Notes: a model not told the origin generated them from the letters alone. Counted from the stretch's first letter, positions 35,145 to 45,247 are shown. The stretch is DNA of 49,272 nt from Methylomonas subterranea (GCF_024505185.1 NZ_JANIBJ010000032.1:1-49272); one strand, 5' to 3'. Numbers and translations: made by a program.

Positions 35145-36182
35145 ATGAGCAATCCCAAGCAATTATCCGTACAAGCCCTGCAATGGAGCGGGCACAGTCT
35201 GAAGGTGCTGGACCAGCGCTTGTTGCCGGAAACCATCCGTTACGACGAATACCTCGATGCCGCCGGAGTTACCGAGGCGATTGCCTCCATGCGGGTGCGC
35301 GGCGCGCCGGCCATCGGTATTGCGGCGGCTTACGGCGTGGTGCTTTCCGCCATGCGGCATTATCCTTCCGCCGACTGGCAAGCAGCGGTCGAACGGGATA
35401 TTGCTCAATTGGCGGCCTCCAGACCCACGGCGGTCAACCTGTTTTGGGCTTTAGACAAAATGCGCGCGCAATTGGCAACAACCGACGCCGATCCGCTCGC
35501 CGCACTGACGGAACTTGCTAAGCAAATCCACGCCGACGACATGGCCGCCAACCATGCCATGGGCGAACGCGGTGCCGACATCATCGGCGCGGCCAAGGCG
35601 GTATTGACCCACTGTAACGCCGGCGCCCTGGCCACCGGCGGATACGGTACCGCCCTGGGGGTGATTCGCAGCGCGCATAAGCGTGGCCATTTGCAACACG
35701 TATATGCCGATGAAACCCGGCCCTGGCTGCAGGGTGCCCGCCTGACGGTATGGGAACTGGCGCAGGACGGCATCCCAGCCACTTTGATTGCCGATTCCGC
35801 CGCCGCCTGGTTGATGAAATCCGGCAAAATCGACTGGATCATCGTTGGAGCGGATCGTATTGCCGCCAACGGCGATGTGGCCAATAAAATCGGCACCTAT
35901 TCCTTGGCGGTATTGGCCAGGCAACATGGCGTCAAAGTCATGGTGGCCGCGCCTTCTTCCACCTTCGATTTTACTTTGGCATCCGGCGACAGTATTGAAA
36001 TCGAAGAACGCAATCCCCAGGAACTGTTGGCGGACTGTTATTTGCGCGACGACTCGCTGGTGACGGCCTGGAATCCGGTATTCGACGTTACGCCGGCCGA
36101 ATTGATCAGCGCCATCGTCACCGAGCGGGGGGTGGTGATAGACCCCGGCAAGAACGGGGTCGGGAGTTTACGGGCATGTTAA
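35145..36182 (+). CDS. mtnA: Methylthioribose-1-phosphate isomerase
   Basis: A 345-residue isomerase that turns 5-methylthioribose 1-phosphate into the ribulose form in methionine salvage. The N-terminal [16 protein letters not shown], the catalytic Cys in [20 protein letters not shown] and the catalytic Asp in [19 protein letters not shown] are all present. ATG 35145 was preferred because an upstream extension overlaps mtaD and has no homology. It overlaps cysZ by 7 nt. Other salvage genes (mtnB, mtnC, mtnD) are not in the window. Confidence 0.95.
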   Translation: MSNPKQLSVQALQWSGHSLKVLDQRLLPETIRYDEYLDAAGVTEAIASMRVRGAPAIGIAAAYGVVLSAMRHYPSADWQAAVERDIAQLAASRPTAVNLFWALDKMRAQLATTDADPLAALTELAKQIHADDMAANHAMGERGADIIGAAKAVLTHCNAGALATGGYGTALGVIRSAHKRGHLQHVYADETRPWLQGARLTVWELAQDGIPATLIADSAAAWLMKSGKIDWIIVGADRIAANGDVANKIGTYSLAVLARQHGVKVMVAAPSSTFDFTLASGDSIEIEERNPQELLADCYLRDDSLVTAWNPVFDVTPAELISAIVTERGVVIDPGKNGVGSLRAC

Positions 36183-36937
36183 ACATCCAACCCGGCAACA
36201 ATCCCTTATTCGCCTTGAGTTGCTTGCTGCAGGGCGCGAAACTGCTGAACCACCCGCAACTGCGCAAATATCTGTTGATACCGTTGTTCATCAACATCGT
36301 GCTATACAGCGGCGCCTTCGTGTTGGGTTACCATTCGGTATCCGCGCTGATCCATGAGTTCATTCCGGATTGGTTGAGCTGGCTTAACTGGATTTTATGG
36401 CCGCTATTTTTTATCAGCTTTCTGGTGGTGGGCTTTTTTACCTTCACCTTGCTGGCTAACCTGATTGCCGCGCCGTATTACAGCGCCTTGTCCGCCAAGG
36501 TTTTACAACTCATTGGCGAGCCGGAGGCGCCGATTGTGGAACAGGCCTGGGACACGGTGTTCGTGGGCGAGTTGAAACGTCTGGGCTATCTCGCGGCCAG
36601 AATGGTGCCGTTGTTGGTGTTGTTCATGATACCGGTAGTCAATCTGCTGGCGCCGCTGCTGTGGGCCCTGTTTGCCGGCTGGGGAGTGGCCATGGAATAC
36701 ATGGCCTATCCGTTGGAAAGTCGCGGCATGGCGTTTCCGGCCCAAAAACAGTTTCTGCGGCGGTCGATTTGGAGCGCCTTGAGTTTTGGCGGCGTCACCA
36801 GCCTGGGACTGACCTTGCCGGTGGTCAACCTGTTTATCGGTCAGGCCGCCGTGATAGGGGCGACGATTTACGTGCAGAGGCTGGCCGAAGCGGGCTTGTC
36901 CGATTTCCCGGTCGGCCCGGCGCGGATGAAAGACTAA
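36176..36937 (+). CDS. cysZ: CysZ-like sulfate transporter / EI24 membrane protein
   Basis: A 253-residue membrane protein, the same length as E. coli CysZ, which carries sulfate for cysteine synthesis. Helices are at about 34-54, 75-100 ([22 protein letters not shown]), 140-165 ([20 protein letters not shown]) and near 205. Conserved blocks seen are [34 protein letters not shown], and [17 protein letters not shown]. It starts inside mtnA, so both are probably co-translated. The last codon region overlaps the fae-like stop on the other strand. Confidence 0.85.
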   Translation: MLNIQPGNNPLFALSCLLQGAKLLNHPQLRKYLLIPLFINIVLYSGAFVLGYHSVSALIHEFIPDWLSWLNWILWPLFFISFLVVGFFTFTLLANLIAAPYYSALSAKVLQLIGEPEAPIVEQAWDTVFVGELKRLGYLAARMVPLLVLFMIPVVNLLAPLLWALFAGWGVAMEYMAYPLESRGMAFPAQKQFLRRSIWSALSFGGVTSLGLTLPVVNLFIGQAAVIGATIYVQRLAEAGLSDFPVGPARMKD

Positions 36938-37482
36938 ATTTTTCCGTCCAGTCCCATCTGGAAATACTTATGGGTGATTTTGTCCTGGTTTTCCAGCAGC
37001 CAGTCGATGTCCGGGGTGTTGGTCATGGCTTTATGAATGGCTTGGGCCATGGCCTTGCGGTGAATATCGAACAGAATCCGGTGATCCAGATTGTCGTCCT
37101 TGATCACGCTGGGATTCAGCCATACCGAGCAGATGATACCCAACTCATTGGCTTTTTCCTTCGGGATGTCGCCGGCCCGCACCGCATCCAGCACGCCGTT
37201 GGCAATCGCCGCCTGCACCGTGCCCATCAGAATATTGGTATAGCGGCTGTTTTTGACGGTGACTTTGCTGACCATCAGCGTCACCGGCCGCACTTGAATG
37301 TCGGTATTTAAAATCGCAAACACCCGTGTGTGGCCCTGCACCTGATCGCCTGTCAGGGTAGCCAAGGCCGTGCCGACCGGGCCGTCGAGTTCGCCGATAA
37401 TCACTTCCGGTTCCGCGGCGGTACCGGCCGGTCCGCCGGCTACCAGGGCTTCGCCGGTGCGCATGACGATTCGATTGCTCAT
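36934..37482 (-). CDS. Formaldehyde-activating enzyme (Fae) homologue
   Basis: A 182-residue protein of the Fae family; Fae condenses formaldehyde with tetrahydromethanopterin in methylotrophs. The family start GEALVAGG, IIGELDGPVGTA, RPVTLMVSKVTVKN and AIANGVLDAVRAGDIP are seen. In canonical Fae the first block is followed by AHIDLIIG with the catalytic His. Here the text is AEPEVIIG, so that His is Glu, and the central part differs. It thus belongs to a divergent paralogue group, perhaps a sensor or carrier rather than the enzyme. The ATG at 37482 has AGGAGA upstream. It is convergent with cysZ by 4 bp. Confidence 0.8.
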   Translation of the reverse strand: MSNRIVMRTGEALVAGGPAGTAAEPEVIIGELDGPVGTALATLTGDQVQGHTRVFAILNTDIQVRPVTLMVSKVTVKNSRYTNILMGTVQAAIANGVLDAVRAGDIPKEKANELGIICSVWLNPSVIKDDNLDHRILFDIHRKAMAQAIHKAMTNTPDIDWLLENQDKITHKYFQMGLDGKI

Positions 37483-37926
37483 GATGTTCTCCTGGGATAA
37501 AAGTACCAGGATATAAAAACTCGCCCTGTTCTGCAAAGCCTAGCTGAAGCACGTTGCAGGTTTGGTGCAAATTACTCTGAAAGTAAAATATTTAGGTTGG
37601 GTGGGATTGCTTGCCGGACAGGACGCCGTGAATACGTCCGTGTAGGCTCGCGGCGGCATCCTTGCCGCCAACGCCTGTCCAACAAGCAACCGCGCCTTGG
37701 AAGACTGCTTTCATGGGCCGGGGCGCTGCACCGGCTTCATGATCGTTAGTGGGGATTTAACCCAAAGCTATTCGAAGCCGTTTAAAAGTCGGGATGTCGG
37801 GTGACATAATTTGTGAAAGATGAATGGCCGCTTTCGTCCAAAGCAAATTCATTTCTTACCGTTGCCAATTACTTTGCCGGACTGGGCCGCAGCTTTGGCA
37901 ATCTTGCCGGTCGCCGCCGATTTTCG
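37483..37926. other. Intergenic region upstream of fae-like gene
   Basis: No gene is recognised in 444 bases. It contains a complex palindromic repeat (37607-37689) and ordinary non-coding sequence on both sides. It probably includes the promoter of the leftward fae-like gene, but no confident -35/-10 pair was found. Confidence 0.5.
37607..37689. repeat. Cloverleaf-like palindromic element
   Basis: The outer stem joins TTGCTTG (37607-37613) and GGACAGG (37616-37622) to CCTGTCC (37674-37680) and CAAGCAA (37683-37689). Inside, GGACG...CGTCC and GGCGGCA-TCCT-TGCCGCC form two hairpins. The sequence resembles dispersed palindromes found between genes of methanotrophs. No second copy is seen in this window. 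Confidence 0.65.
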
Positions 37927-38058
37927 CTACCAATCCTTAAATTTGAACTGCTTCAGGCGTTGTATGAATTTTTCCTTGTCCATGAAGTAAAAAATCAGCA
38001 GAAACATTGCCGGCCATAACAGGAACAGAAACAATTGGCTCAAGGTGGCAAAACTCAT
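37927..38058 (-). CDS. Small membrane protein, 43 residues
   Basis: An ATG at 38058 is preceded by GGAGGAG eight nt away, a strong ribosome site. The frame reads MSFATLSQLFLFLLWPAMF then LLIFYFMDKEKF and ends IQRLKQFKFKDW, with a TAG at 37927-37929. Residues 7-26 form one membrane helix; the C-terminal 16 residues are basic, so they face the cytoplasm. It lies between the fae-like gene and the alpha-2-macroglobulin gene. I recognise no family. Good ribosome site, clean hydrophobic helix and charge pattern argue for a real gene. Confidence 0.7.
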   Translation of the reverse strand: MSFATLSQLFLFLLWPAMFLLIFYFMDKEKFIQRLKQFKFKDW

Positions 38059-38359
38059 GACTGCGCTCCTCCGATATCTGTGTTGGCATAATGACATTGA
38101 TTCCGCCGGGGTCCAATATTATCCGCAAAAGCCTTGGCGACGGACGGAATGACGGTCAACGCGGGTCATTTTTCAACGGATTGTCGAGCAAGGCAAGGCG
38201 AATTTGTTTCGCGCCGACCTGAGTCGAGCTCCGTTCCGCCGTGAATAAGCGGTGGTTGGCGGCGGCGTCTTGGGCTATGCTTGCACCGACCGCTGCGGCC
38301 CGTTTGTCTCGCCATGCCGAAAATCATCGCATTCCAGCCGGATGCAAGGGAAAGTCTTT
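38059..38359. other. Intergenic region before the alpha-2-macroglobulin gene
   Basis: About 300 bases with no gene. The large frame stays open upstream of the ATG at 38360, but the translated text lacks any signal sequence. No clear promoter or operator was found. Confidence 0.4.
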
Positions 38360-41300
38360 ATGATCATGCCATCGCGCCACGCGTTAATCGCAAGATTGGC
38401 CGTCCTGATATGTTTGATGTTGATGCTGCCTGCCTGCCGGGAGCAAACTCGAAGCGTGGCCGCGCCGTCCATCTATCTGCTGAACCATCAGCACTGGACC
38501 ACTGTATTGGTGTTGAATTTTACCGATGCCATCGCTCCGCCGGAAGACAACGGGGAAGTCCTCGCTCAAAACATGCCGCAACTGCAGCCGGCCATCGAGG
38601 GCGACTGGCGCTGGCAGGATCCGTCCCGGCTGGTGTTTTATCCCAAGCAGCTGACTCTGGCTCCCGACACCGAGTTAAAGATTTCCCTCGCCGATTTGAA
38701 ATTGCACCCCAGTTTTAGCCTGGATAAGACCTCGTTGAAATATCGCACGCCCGAACTGCGGGTAATACGCCAACAGTGCCGCTGGACGGACATTGACGAT
38801 GCGCCGCCGCGCCGCGCGCTGGAGTTTGCGCTGGAACTGAATTACCCCGTGATGAGGCCTGTGTTCAGCGCCGCGTTGGCGAACGGTACGGCCGTGGCGA
38901 TGCATGCCGGCGAGGGTGCCCGCATCACCGCACTCAGCGAGCCCTTGCCGCGCCCCGCCGAGGACGCCAGTATGAAGGCGCTATTTGCCGCCGGCGTGGT
39001 GCGTTTGCTGACCGCCGACCGCAATGTCGTGCAACAGGCGGAACTGGCGAACGGCGCCGAATGCGCATTAGCGCTTAAACGCGCCGACTGGGATAAAACC
39101 GTTGTCGAAGCCACGCCCACCGTTAACGGCTTAGCGGTCGAGCGGGCGGAGGACAAACTGTTGGTTTCGCTACAAGGTCAAGCCTTGCACGAATCGGCCA
39201 CCAAAGCCAATGCCGGCAAACCGGTCGAGAGCGGCGTCGCGATCAGTCCGGCCGTGGAGGGCAACTGGCATTACGGCGAAGCGGCCGGCGGAGCCGACTT
39301 AGTATTCACGCCGAAATCGGCGGATGCACTCAAACCCGGCACGCGTTATCGAATAAAACTGGACAAGGCGGCATTTGCGAATCTGCAGTTCGAAAAACCT
39401 CAATTCAGCGCCGAACTCGATATGCCGGAGATGAACGCCAATATACTGTCGACGCAGCTTTACAGCGACCCGCAACAACCCAACATCAAACGCCTGATCG
39501 CTACGCTGGAATTCAGCTATCCGCCGCAACGCGACAGTCTGGCCGCCAAGACGGCGCTGTGGACGCGGATTTTACCGGCCAAAAACTTCGATAAGGCCTT
39601 GGCGTTTGAAATCAGTTACGACGACAAACACCCCAAGCTGGCGTATCTGAAATCGGCACCCGTTACCATAGGCGAAGCGCCCAGCGAAATCAGGCTGGTG
39701 CTGGACAAGGGTATAGTCGCGGCCATGGGCGGCGAAGCCGGCAAACGCGAAACCTACAGCACGCTGGTTATCCCCAGCGCCGGGGATTATCTGCAAATCA
39801 GCGAACTGGAGCTGAACAGCGTCGTCAAGGAAGACGACAGCATAGAGCGCTTGATTGTGCTGACTACCACGGTGCCGCTGAAAGAGCCCGCCGCGCTGGA
39901 GCAAGCGGTGCGGGTTTATATCCTGCCGGATTGCGGGCTTAACAATCCCGAACGTCCCGGGTTTTGCGCCAAGAAGGACTTGACCGAGTGGCAAAGCGCC
40001 AATCAGGTCGATGCCGAGGTGTTGCGGGCCGCCGCGCCGGTGGCGGTGCAGTGGCGCGATTCCGGCAGCGAGGATAAACGCGAGCAGCACCTGAACTTCA
40101 CGGCGCCCGAGAACAAGCAACTGCTGATTACGGTCGGCAAGGGCCTGGAAAGCGTGGACGGTTTTCGCTTGCATAAAGACGCCCGTTATCTGAAAGAGTT
40201 GGGCGCCAATCAACGGGAATTGAAAATCCTGCACGAAGGTTCTCTGCTGAGCCTGAGCGGCGATAAGAAACTGGGCGTCAGTGCGCGCGGCGTCAATCAG
40301 GTCAAGGTGCAATTGCAACGCATTTTGCCGCACAACATGCACCATCTGGCCCAATTCACCTCCGGCAGTTTTCAGAACCCGGATTTCAATTTGCCGATAG
40401 AACACTTCGCCGAGAGCTTTGCTTACGACGAAATTTTACCGGCCGGCCCCGAGATGCAGCGGCAATATTTCGCGGTGGACTTCGCCCGCTTTGCCAAAAA
40501 CAACGGTTATCCGCCGCGCGGCCTGTTCATCCTGTCGGTGGCGGAGAAAAAACCCGAGCCGGCCGAGGAATGCCGGGATGATGAGGCGGCCGGCGAGGAA
40601 ACAGCGGAAAACGGGGAATATGCGGACGGCGAAACGGACGATGCGGCGGCGGACGATTGCGCCGGCGAAGGCGATTCCGATGTCGGCAAGGACAAGCGGC
40701 TGGTGTTGTTGACCGATATGGGGTTGCTGGTCAAAACCGCCGCCGACGGCAAGCAAACGGTATTCGTGATGTCGTTCCGTAGCGGTCAGCCGGTGGCCGG
40801 CGCCCAGGTCTCGCTATTGGGTATGAACGGCGTACCGGTGTTCAGCGGCAAAACCGATGCCCGAGGCCAAGTCGATTTCCCGATCACGCAAGGCCTGAAG
40901 GCCGAAAAAACTCCCAGCGTGTATTTGGCCGAGAAAGACGGCGACTTGTCGTTCTTGCCGTTCAATCGCGACAACCGCCAGCTGGACGTGTCGCGCTTCG
41001 ATATCGACGGCTTGCACGACAGCGCCGATAGTCTGCAGGCCTATTTGTTTTCCGACCGCGGTATTTACCGGCCGGGCGATACGGTCAACATAGGCCTGAT
41101 TTTGCGCAAGCGCGATTGGTCGGCCTTGCCGGCCGGCTTGCCGCTGAAAGCCGTGATTCGCGACCCGGAATTGCAGGAAGTTTGGAGCCGCACCGTCGGT
41201 TTCGGCCCCGAAGGCTTCGAGGAAATCAGCTGGACCAGTCCGGCGGCCGGCAAGACCGGGACCTATCGGATAGAACTGATCGTGGCCGATAAAAGCAAAA

Positions 41301-44300
41301 AATCCCTGGGCGGTACCCGGGTGCGGGTGGAGGAGTTTCAGCCCGACCGCCTGCAGGTCAAAACCGAGCTGTTGACCGCTCCGGCCCAGGGCTGGATCGC
41401 ACCGGACGGTGCCAAGGCCAGGATCACGGTGCGCAACCTGTTCGGCACCGCCGCCGCCGGCAATGTCGCCAAGCTGGAATTGACCGCCCGGCCGTGGGCG
41501 GGGCAGGTGCCGGGCTACGCCGATTACCGCTTCCGCCGCTCGGCGCCGGAAAATATTCCCGATACCCCGCAAACCCTGGGCGAACAGACTACCGATGCCC
41601 AGGGCGAGGCGGTCTTCGAACTGCCCTTGGCCGGCATAGCCGAGCCGGTGTATGAAATTTCCCTGGCCGGGGAAGGCTTCGAGAAAGGCGCCGGCCGCTC
41701 GGTGGTGGCCATGGCGTCGTCTCTGGTCTCCAGTCAGGCTTATCTGTTGGGATATAAAGCCGACGGCAGTCTGGACTACATCGCCAAGGACAGCGCCCGC
41801 AAGTTGAGTCTGCTGGCCTTGGGTGCCGATTTTCAACCGCGCCGTAGCGAGAATCTGACGGTGGATATTTTCGAACTCCGCTATGTGTCGACCCTGGTCA
41901 AGCGCGAGGACGGCCTGTACCAATACCAGTCGGTACAGCGGCGGGAATTGCTTAAAACCGAGCCCTTGACCTTGAGCGAGGGCAGGGCGGAGTTCACCCT
42001 GCCCAGCGCCAATCCGGGCCGTTTTTACGCCCAGTTCAAAAATGCCGACGGCGAAGCCTTGAACCGGGTCGATTTCACGGTGGCCGGCGAGGGCAATGTG
42101 ACTCGTAATGTCGAGCGCAACGCCGAATTGAATCTGACCCTGAACAAAACCGAATACCAGCCCGGCGAAACCCTGGAGGTGCAAATTGTGGCGCCTTATC
42201 AAGGCGCCGGTTTGATTACCGTCGAACAGGACGGCGTACTGACCAGCCAATGGTTCAAGACCACCACCACCGCCTCCAGCCAGAAAATCAGCCTGCCGGA
42301 CAACATCAGCGGCAACGCCTATCTGTCGGTGGCCTTCGTGCGATCCCTGGATTCGCGGGAAATCTATATGAGTCCGCTCAGTTACGGTGTGGTGCCCTTC
42401 AGCATTTCCAGGCAGCGCTATACCCAGAACATTAGCTTGAAAGTGCCCGAGAAAGTGCAACCCGGCACAAACCTGCGGGTAGCCTATCAGGTCAAGGAAG
42501 CCACCAAACTGGTGCTGTACGCGGTCGACGAGGGCATTTTGCAATTCGCCCATTACAGCAACCCGGCGCCGCTGGATTATTTCTTCCGCAAGCGGGCCTT
42601 GCAGGTCAAAAGCCATCAGATCCTGGATTTGATTCTGCCGGATTTCGCCCTGGTGCATAAATTGTCCGCGCCGGGCGGCGACGAGGATGCCTTGCTGGGT
42701 AAATATAAAAATCCCTTTGCCCGCAAACACAAGGCGCCCATGGCGTTCTGGTCCGGCATTATCGCCGCCGAGCCGGGCGAACACAGTCTGTCGATTCCGG
42801 TGCCGGATTATTTCAACGGCAAGATTCGGGTGATCGCCGTGGCCGTCAATGCCGGCAAACTGGCCGTGCCGGTTTCGCATAGCGTTGCCGCCCAGGCTTA
42901 CGTGATCCAGCCGCAACAGCCCTATGTGGCGGCGCCGGGCGACGAATTCGACATGGGCGTGCTGGTGGCCAACAACAGCGGGCAAGCCGGCCAACAGGAC
43001 TTGCAGGTCAGTGTGGCCGCCGACGAGGTGCTGGAATTGTTGTCGCCCAACCCGCAAACCCTGTCCCTGGCCCAAGGCCGGGACGGCACGGTGCGTTTCC
43101 GTGCCAAGGTCAAGGATAAACTGGGGCCGGTAAAGGTAAACTATAAGGTCTCCGGCGCTGGCGAAAGTGCCGCTTACAGCGAGGAAATCAGTATCCGTCC
43201 CGCCCAGCCCTTGCTAACTACCTTGCAAGGCGGCGTACTGACCGTGGAGCAACAACGACAGGGCGAGGCGCGCAAACTGGATTTGCAACGCGACATGTAT
43301 CCGGAACAGCGGCAAACCGAACTGGCGCTGTCGCTGACGCCGGCGGCCTATTTGCGCGGCATCGTCGAGTTTTTGAAAAACTATCCCTACGGTTGTACCG
43401 AGCAAATCGCCAGTCAGGCTTTCCCGGCGGTGGTGTTGGGCGCCAATCCGGAATTGGGCTTGTCGGCCAAGGACGTGCAAAAACTGTTGGAACGCGGTAT
43501 TCACACCCTGCAAACCCGGCAAAAACACGACGGCAGCTTCGGGTATTGGACCGCGGCCGACGACGGCATGCCGTTTTATTCGATGTATGCCACGCACATG
43601 CTGCTGGAAGCTCGGGAACGCGGTCACAACGTGCCGGAAGCCATGCTGCAACGGGCGCTGGGGTATGCCGACGAGTTCGCCCAGTCCCGTCAATACGCCC
43701 GGGATCAACACGACGCCAAGGCCTACGCCTTTTATTTGTTGGCCCGCAACGGTCAAAACGTGGCCGAACGGCTGCGAGCTTTCGAAACTGATTTGCGGGA
43801 ACAAAGCCAAGGCAGCGGCCAACCGATTTCCAGCCGCAGCCGCTTCTTCATCGGTGCGGCCTACAAGCTGCATCATTTGGATCAGGATGCCGACCGTCAC
43901 ATGGGCGACATTCAGCGGCAATGGCAAGCCGGCGGCCTGTTGCCCGAGGATATGCGGAACAATCCGGAAGACCTGAGTCTATATCTGTTTCTGGTCGGCA
44001 AGCATCTGCCCGAATTGCTGGATGGCAAGGATCCGAAATTCGGCGGCTATCTGCTGGAATTGGGGCAGGACTTGGTCAAACAGCGCATGAACTCCTTCCG
44101 GGGTTCCATGGCCTTGTTGGGTTTGGGCAGTTTGTGGAGTCGTTTCGAGCAGGATCAACAGCAAAGTTTTAGCGTGCTGGCCGGCACTCCGCTGGCGCAA
44201 CTGGAATTGCAAGGCAAATCCATCAAGACCGCGTTGCTGACTCCGGCGACCCGGCCGCTGGAGCTACGCGGCGATGGTAAATGGAGCTTGTATTATCAGT

Positions 44301-44767
44301 TGGGCGAAACCGGTTACGACCGCGCGCCGCCCCAGGCCGCCATTGCCCAAAAGCTAACCGTCAACCGGCAACTGTTGAACGAGCAGGGCGAAACCATCAA
44401 GCGACTCGCGTTGCGGGATAAATTGCATATCCGCATCGCCCTGCATCCGGATCGGCCCATGCGGGATGTGGCGGTGGTGATGCTGATGCCGGGCGGTTTC
44501 GAAATCGACCTGGGCGAACAGGGTCTGGCCGAGCGTAAATCCTTGCCCATAGACAAGAAACCCTTGTGGCAACCGCAATACATTGACGTGCAGGAGGACA
44601 GGCTAGTGTTGTTCGGCCATCTGGACGGCGGCGAAAAGTATTTCGAGTTTCGCCTGAAACCTTTAAATTCCGGTACCTATCAGGTACCGCCGGTATTTGC
44701 CGAAGGCATGTACGATACGGAAATAATGTATCGCGGTCTGGGAGATACTATTGTGGTCGACGAATGA
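38360..44767 (+). CDS. Giant alpha-2-macroglobulin family lipoprotein
   Basis: A 2135-residue periplasmic protein of the bacterial alpha-2-macroglobulin family, thought to trap proteases. The start is ATG 38360; the signal peptide ends in a lipobox LPAC with Cys26 for lipid attachment. A very acidic insert (about 730-777, with EEETAENGEY-like runs of Asp and Glu) is unusual. The MG7-like FSDRGIYRPGDTV lies near 895. The thioester motif is CTEQ, Cys1679 to Gln1682, in YPYGCTEQIASQ, so covalent trapping is possible. The C-terminus carries the receptor-like domain. In many bacteria the neighbour is pbpC (penicillin-binding protein 1C); it is absent here. The gene takes 13 percent of the window. 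Confidence 0.93.
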   Translation: MIMPSRHALIARLAVLICLMLMLPACREQTRSVAAPSIYLLNHQHWTTVLVLNFTDAIAPPEDNGEVLAQNMPQLQPAIEGDWRWQDPSRLVFYPKQLTLAPDTELKISLADLKLHPSFSLDKTSLKYRTPELRVIRQQCRWTDIDDAPPRRALEFALELNYPVMRPVFSAALANGTAVAMHAGEGARITALSEPLPRPAEDASMKALFAAGVVRLLTADRNVVQQAELANGAECALALKRADWDKTVVEATPTVNGLAVERAEDKLLVSLQGQALHESATKANAGKPVESGVAISPAVEGNWHYGEAAGGADLVFTPKSADALKPGTRYRIKLDKAAFANLQFEKPQFSAELDMPEMNANILSTQLYSDPQQPNIKRLIATLEFSYPPQRDSLAAKTALWTRILPAKNFDKALAFEISYDDKHPKLAYLKSAPVTIGEAPSEIRLVLDKGIVAAMGGEAGKRETYSTLVIPSAGDYLQISELELNSVVKEDDSIERLIVLTTTVPLKEPAALEQAVRVYILPDCGLNNPERPGFCAKKDLTEWQSANQVDAEVLRAAAPVAVQWRDSGSEDKREQHLNFTAPENKQLLITVGKGLESVDGFRLHKDARYLKELGANQRELKILHEGSLLSLSGDKKLGVSARGVNQVKVQLQRILPHNMHHLAQFTSGSFQNPDFNLPIEHFAESFAYDEILPAGPEMQRQYFAVDFARFAKNNGYPPRGLFILSVAEKKPEPAEECRDDEAAGEETAENGEYADGETDDAAADDCAGEGDSDVGKDKRLVLLTDMGLLVKTAADGKQTVFVMSFRSGQPVAGAQVSLLGMNGVPVFSGKTDARGQVDFPITQGLKAEKTPSVYLAEKDGDLSFLPFNRDNRQLDVSRFDIDGLHDSADSLQAYLFSDRGIYRPGDTVNIGLILRKRDWSALPAGLPLKAVIRDPELQEVWSRTVGFGPEGFEEISWTSPAAGKTGTYRIELIVADKSKKSLGGTRVRVEEFQPDRLQVKTELLTAPAQGWIAPDGAKARITVRNLFGTAAAGNVAKLELTARPWAGQVPGYADYRFRRSAPENIPDTPQTLGEQTTDAQGEAVFELPLAGIAEPVYEISLAGEGFEKGAGRSVVAMASSLVSSQAYLLGYKADGSLDYIAKDSARKLSLLALGADFQPRRSENLTVDIFELRYVSTLVKREDGLYQYQSVQRRELLKTEPLTLSEGRAEFTLPSANPGRFYAQFKNADGEALNRVDFTVAGEGNVTRNVERNAELNLTLNKTEYQPGETLEVQIVAPYQGAGLITVEQDGVLTSQWFKTTTTASSQKISLPDNISGNAYLSVAFVRSLDSREIYMSPLSYGVVPFSISRQRYTQNISLKVPEKVQPGTNLRVAYQVKEATKLVLYAVDEGILQFAHYSNPAPLDYFFRKRALQVKSHQILDLILPDFALVHKLSAPGGDEDALLGKYKNPFARKHKAPMAFWSGIIAAEPGEHSLSIPVPDYFNGKIRVIAVAVNAGKLAVPVSHSVAAQAYVIQPQQPYVAAPGDEFDMGVLVANNSGQAGQQDLQVSVAADEVLELLSPNPQTLSLAQGRDGTVRFRAKVKDKLGPVKVNYKVSGAGESAAYSEEISIRPAQPLLTTLQGGVLTVEQQRQGEARKLDLQRDMYPEQRQTELALSLTPAAYLRGIVEFLKNYPYGCTEQIASQAFPAVVLGANPELGLSAKDVQKLLERGIHTLQTRQKHDGSFGYWTAADDGMPFYSMYATHMLLEARERGHNVPEAMLQRALGYADEFAQSRQYARDQHDAKAYAFYLLARNGQNVAERLRAFETDLREQSQGSGQPISSRSRFFIGAAYKLHHLDQDADRHMGDIQRQWQAGGLLPEDMRNNPEDLSLYLFLVGKHLPELLDGKDPKFGGYLLELGQDLVKQRMNSFRGSMALLGLGSLWSRFEQDQQQSFSVLAGTPLAQLELQGKSIKTALLTPATRPLELRGDGKWSLYYQLGETGYDRAPPQAAIAQKLTVNRQLLNEQGETIKRLALRDKLHIRIALHPDRPMRDVAVVMLMPGGFEIDLGEQGLAERKSLPIDKKPLWQPQYIDVQEDRLVLFGHLDGGEKYFEFRLKPLNSGTYQVPPVFAEGMYDTEIMYRGLGDTIVVDE

Positions 44768-44801
44768 CCCCGGCGGCGCCGTCATGCCGACCGGACTGGC
44801 G

Positions 44802-45242
44802 TTATTCGATCCGCCGGACCGATCGGCGCTTGACATGGGTATCGGGCAGAAAGGTTGAAAAATCTCCACTGTCCAGCGGACACAGTTTATCGGTGGCGTA
44901 TTGGTAAATATAAGCCCAGGCTTGGTGCCGACTGTTATCCGCCAGAGTCAAACCGACCCGTTCGCGCCGGTATTCGCGCGGCTCCGGGAAGGACGCCGAG
45001 CATTCTTCGTAGTCGTCCAGTTGCGCCAGGGTCCGGCGCGGATGTAACAGGCGGTAAAGTTCTCCATGAATCACCTGTCCGGCCGCCGGCCGTAACACGG
45101 CGCCGGGGTAGGTGTCTATCAGGTAGAGCCCGCCGGGCAGTTGGGCGTAAGCCATGAATTCGGCTTGCCGGCGCAGAAAAGGATGCAGGCTGCCGTCGCG
45201 GGCCTTGCGCAAGGTGCCGTAAACAAAAAGCAGCTCCGGCAT
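44802..45242 (-). CDS. Gamma-glutamylcyclotransferase-family protein
   Basis: A 146-residue GGCT/AIG2-like protein. The N-terminal VYGTLRKARDGSLH is the substrate loop of the family; YPGAVLRP and GELYRLL follow, then the acid-containing LDDYEEC with the expected catalytic Glu. It may cyclise gamma-glutamyl amines or have another role. The ATG at 45242 is 6 nt after the stop of the 56-residue membrane protein. The three genes greB, small protein and ggct appear as one leftward operon. Confidence 0.88.
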   Translation of the reverse strand: MPELLFVYGTLRKARDGSLHPFLRRQAEFMAYAQLPGGLYLIDTYPGAVLRPAAGQVIHGELYRLLHPRRTLAQLDDYEECSASFPEPREYRRERVGLTLADNSRHQAWAYIYQYATDKLCPLDSGDFSTFLPDTHVKRRSVRRIE

Positions 45243-45247
45243 CGCGC

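Noticed and set aside
40814-43075. A 753-codon leftward open frame inside the macroglobulin gene
   Set aside because: It mirrors a well-supported coding gene with strong third-position GC bias; its His/Gly/Gln-rich text has no family match or start signal.
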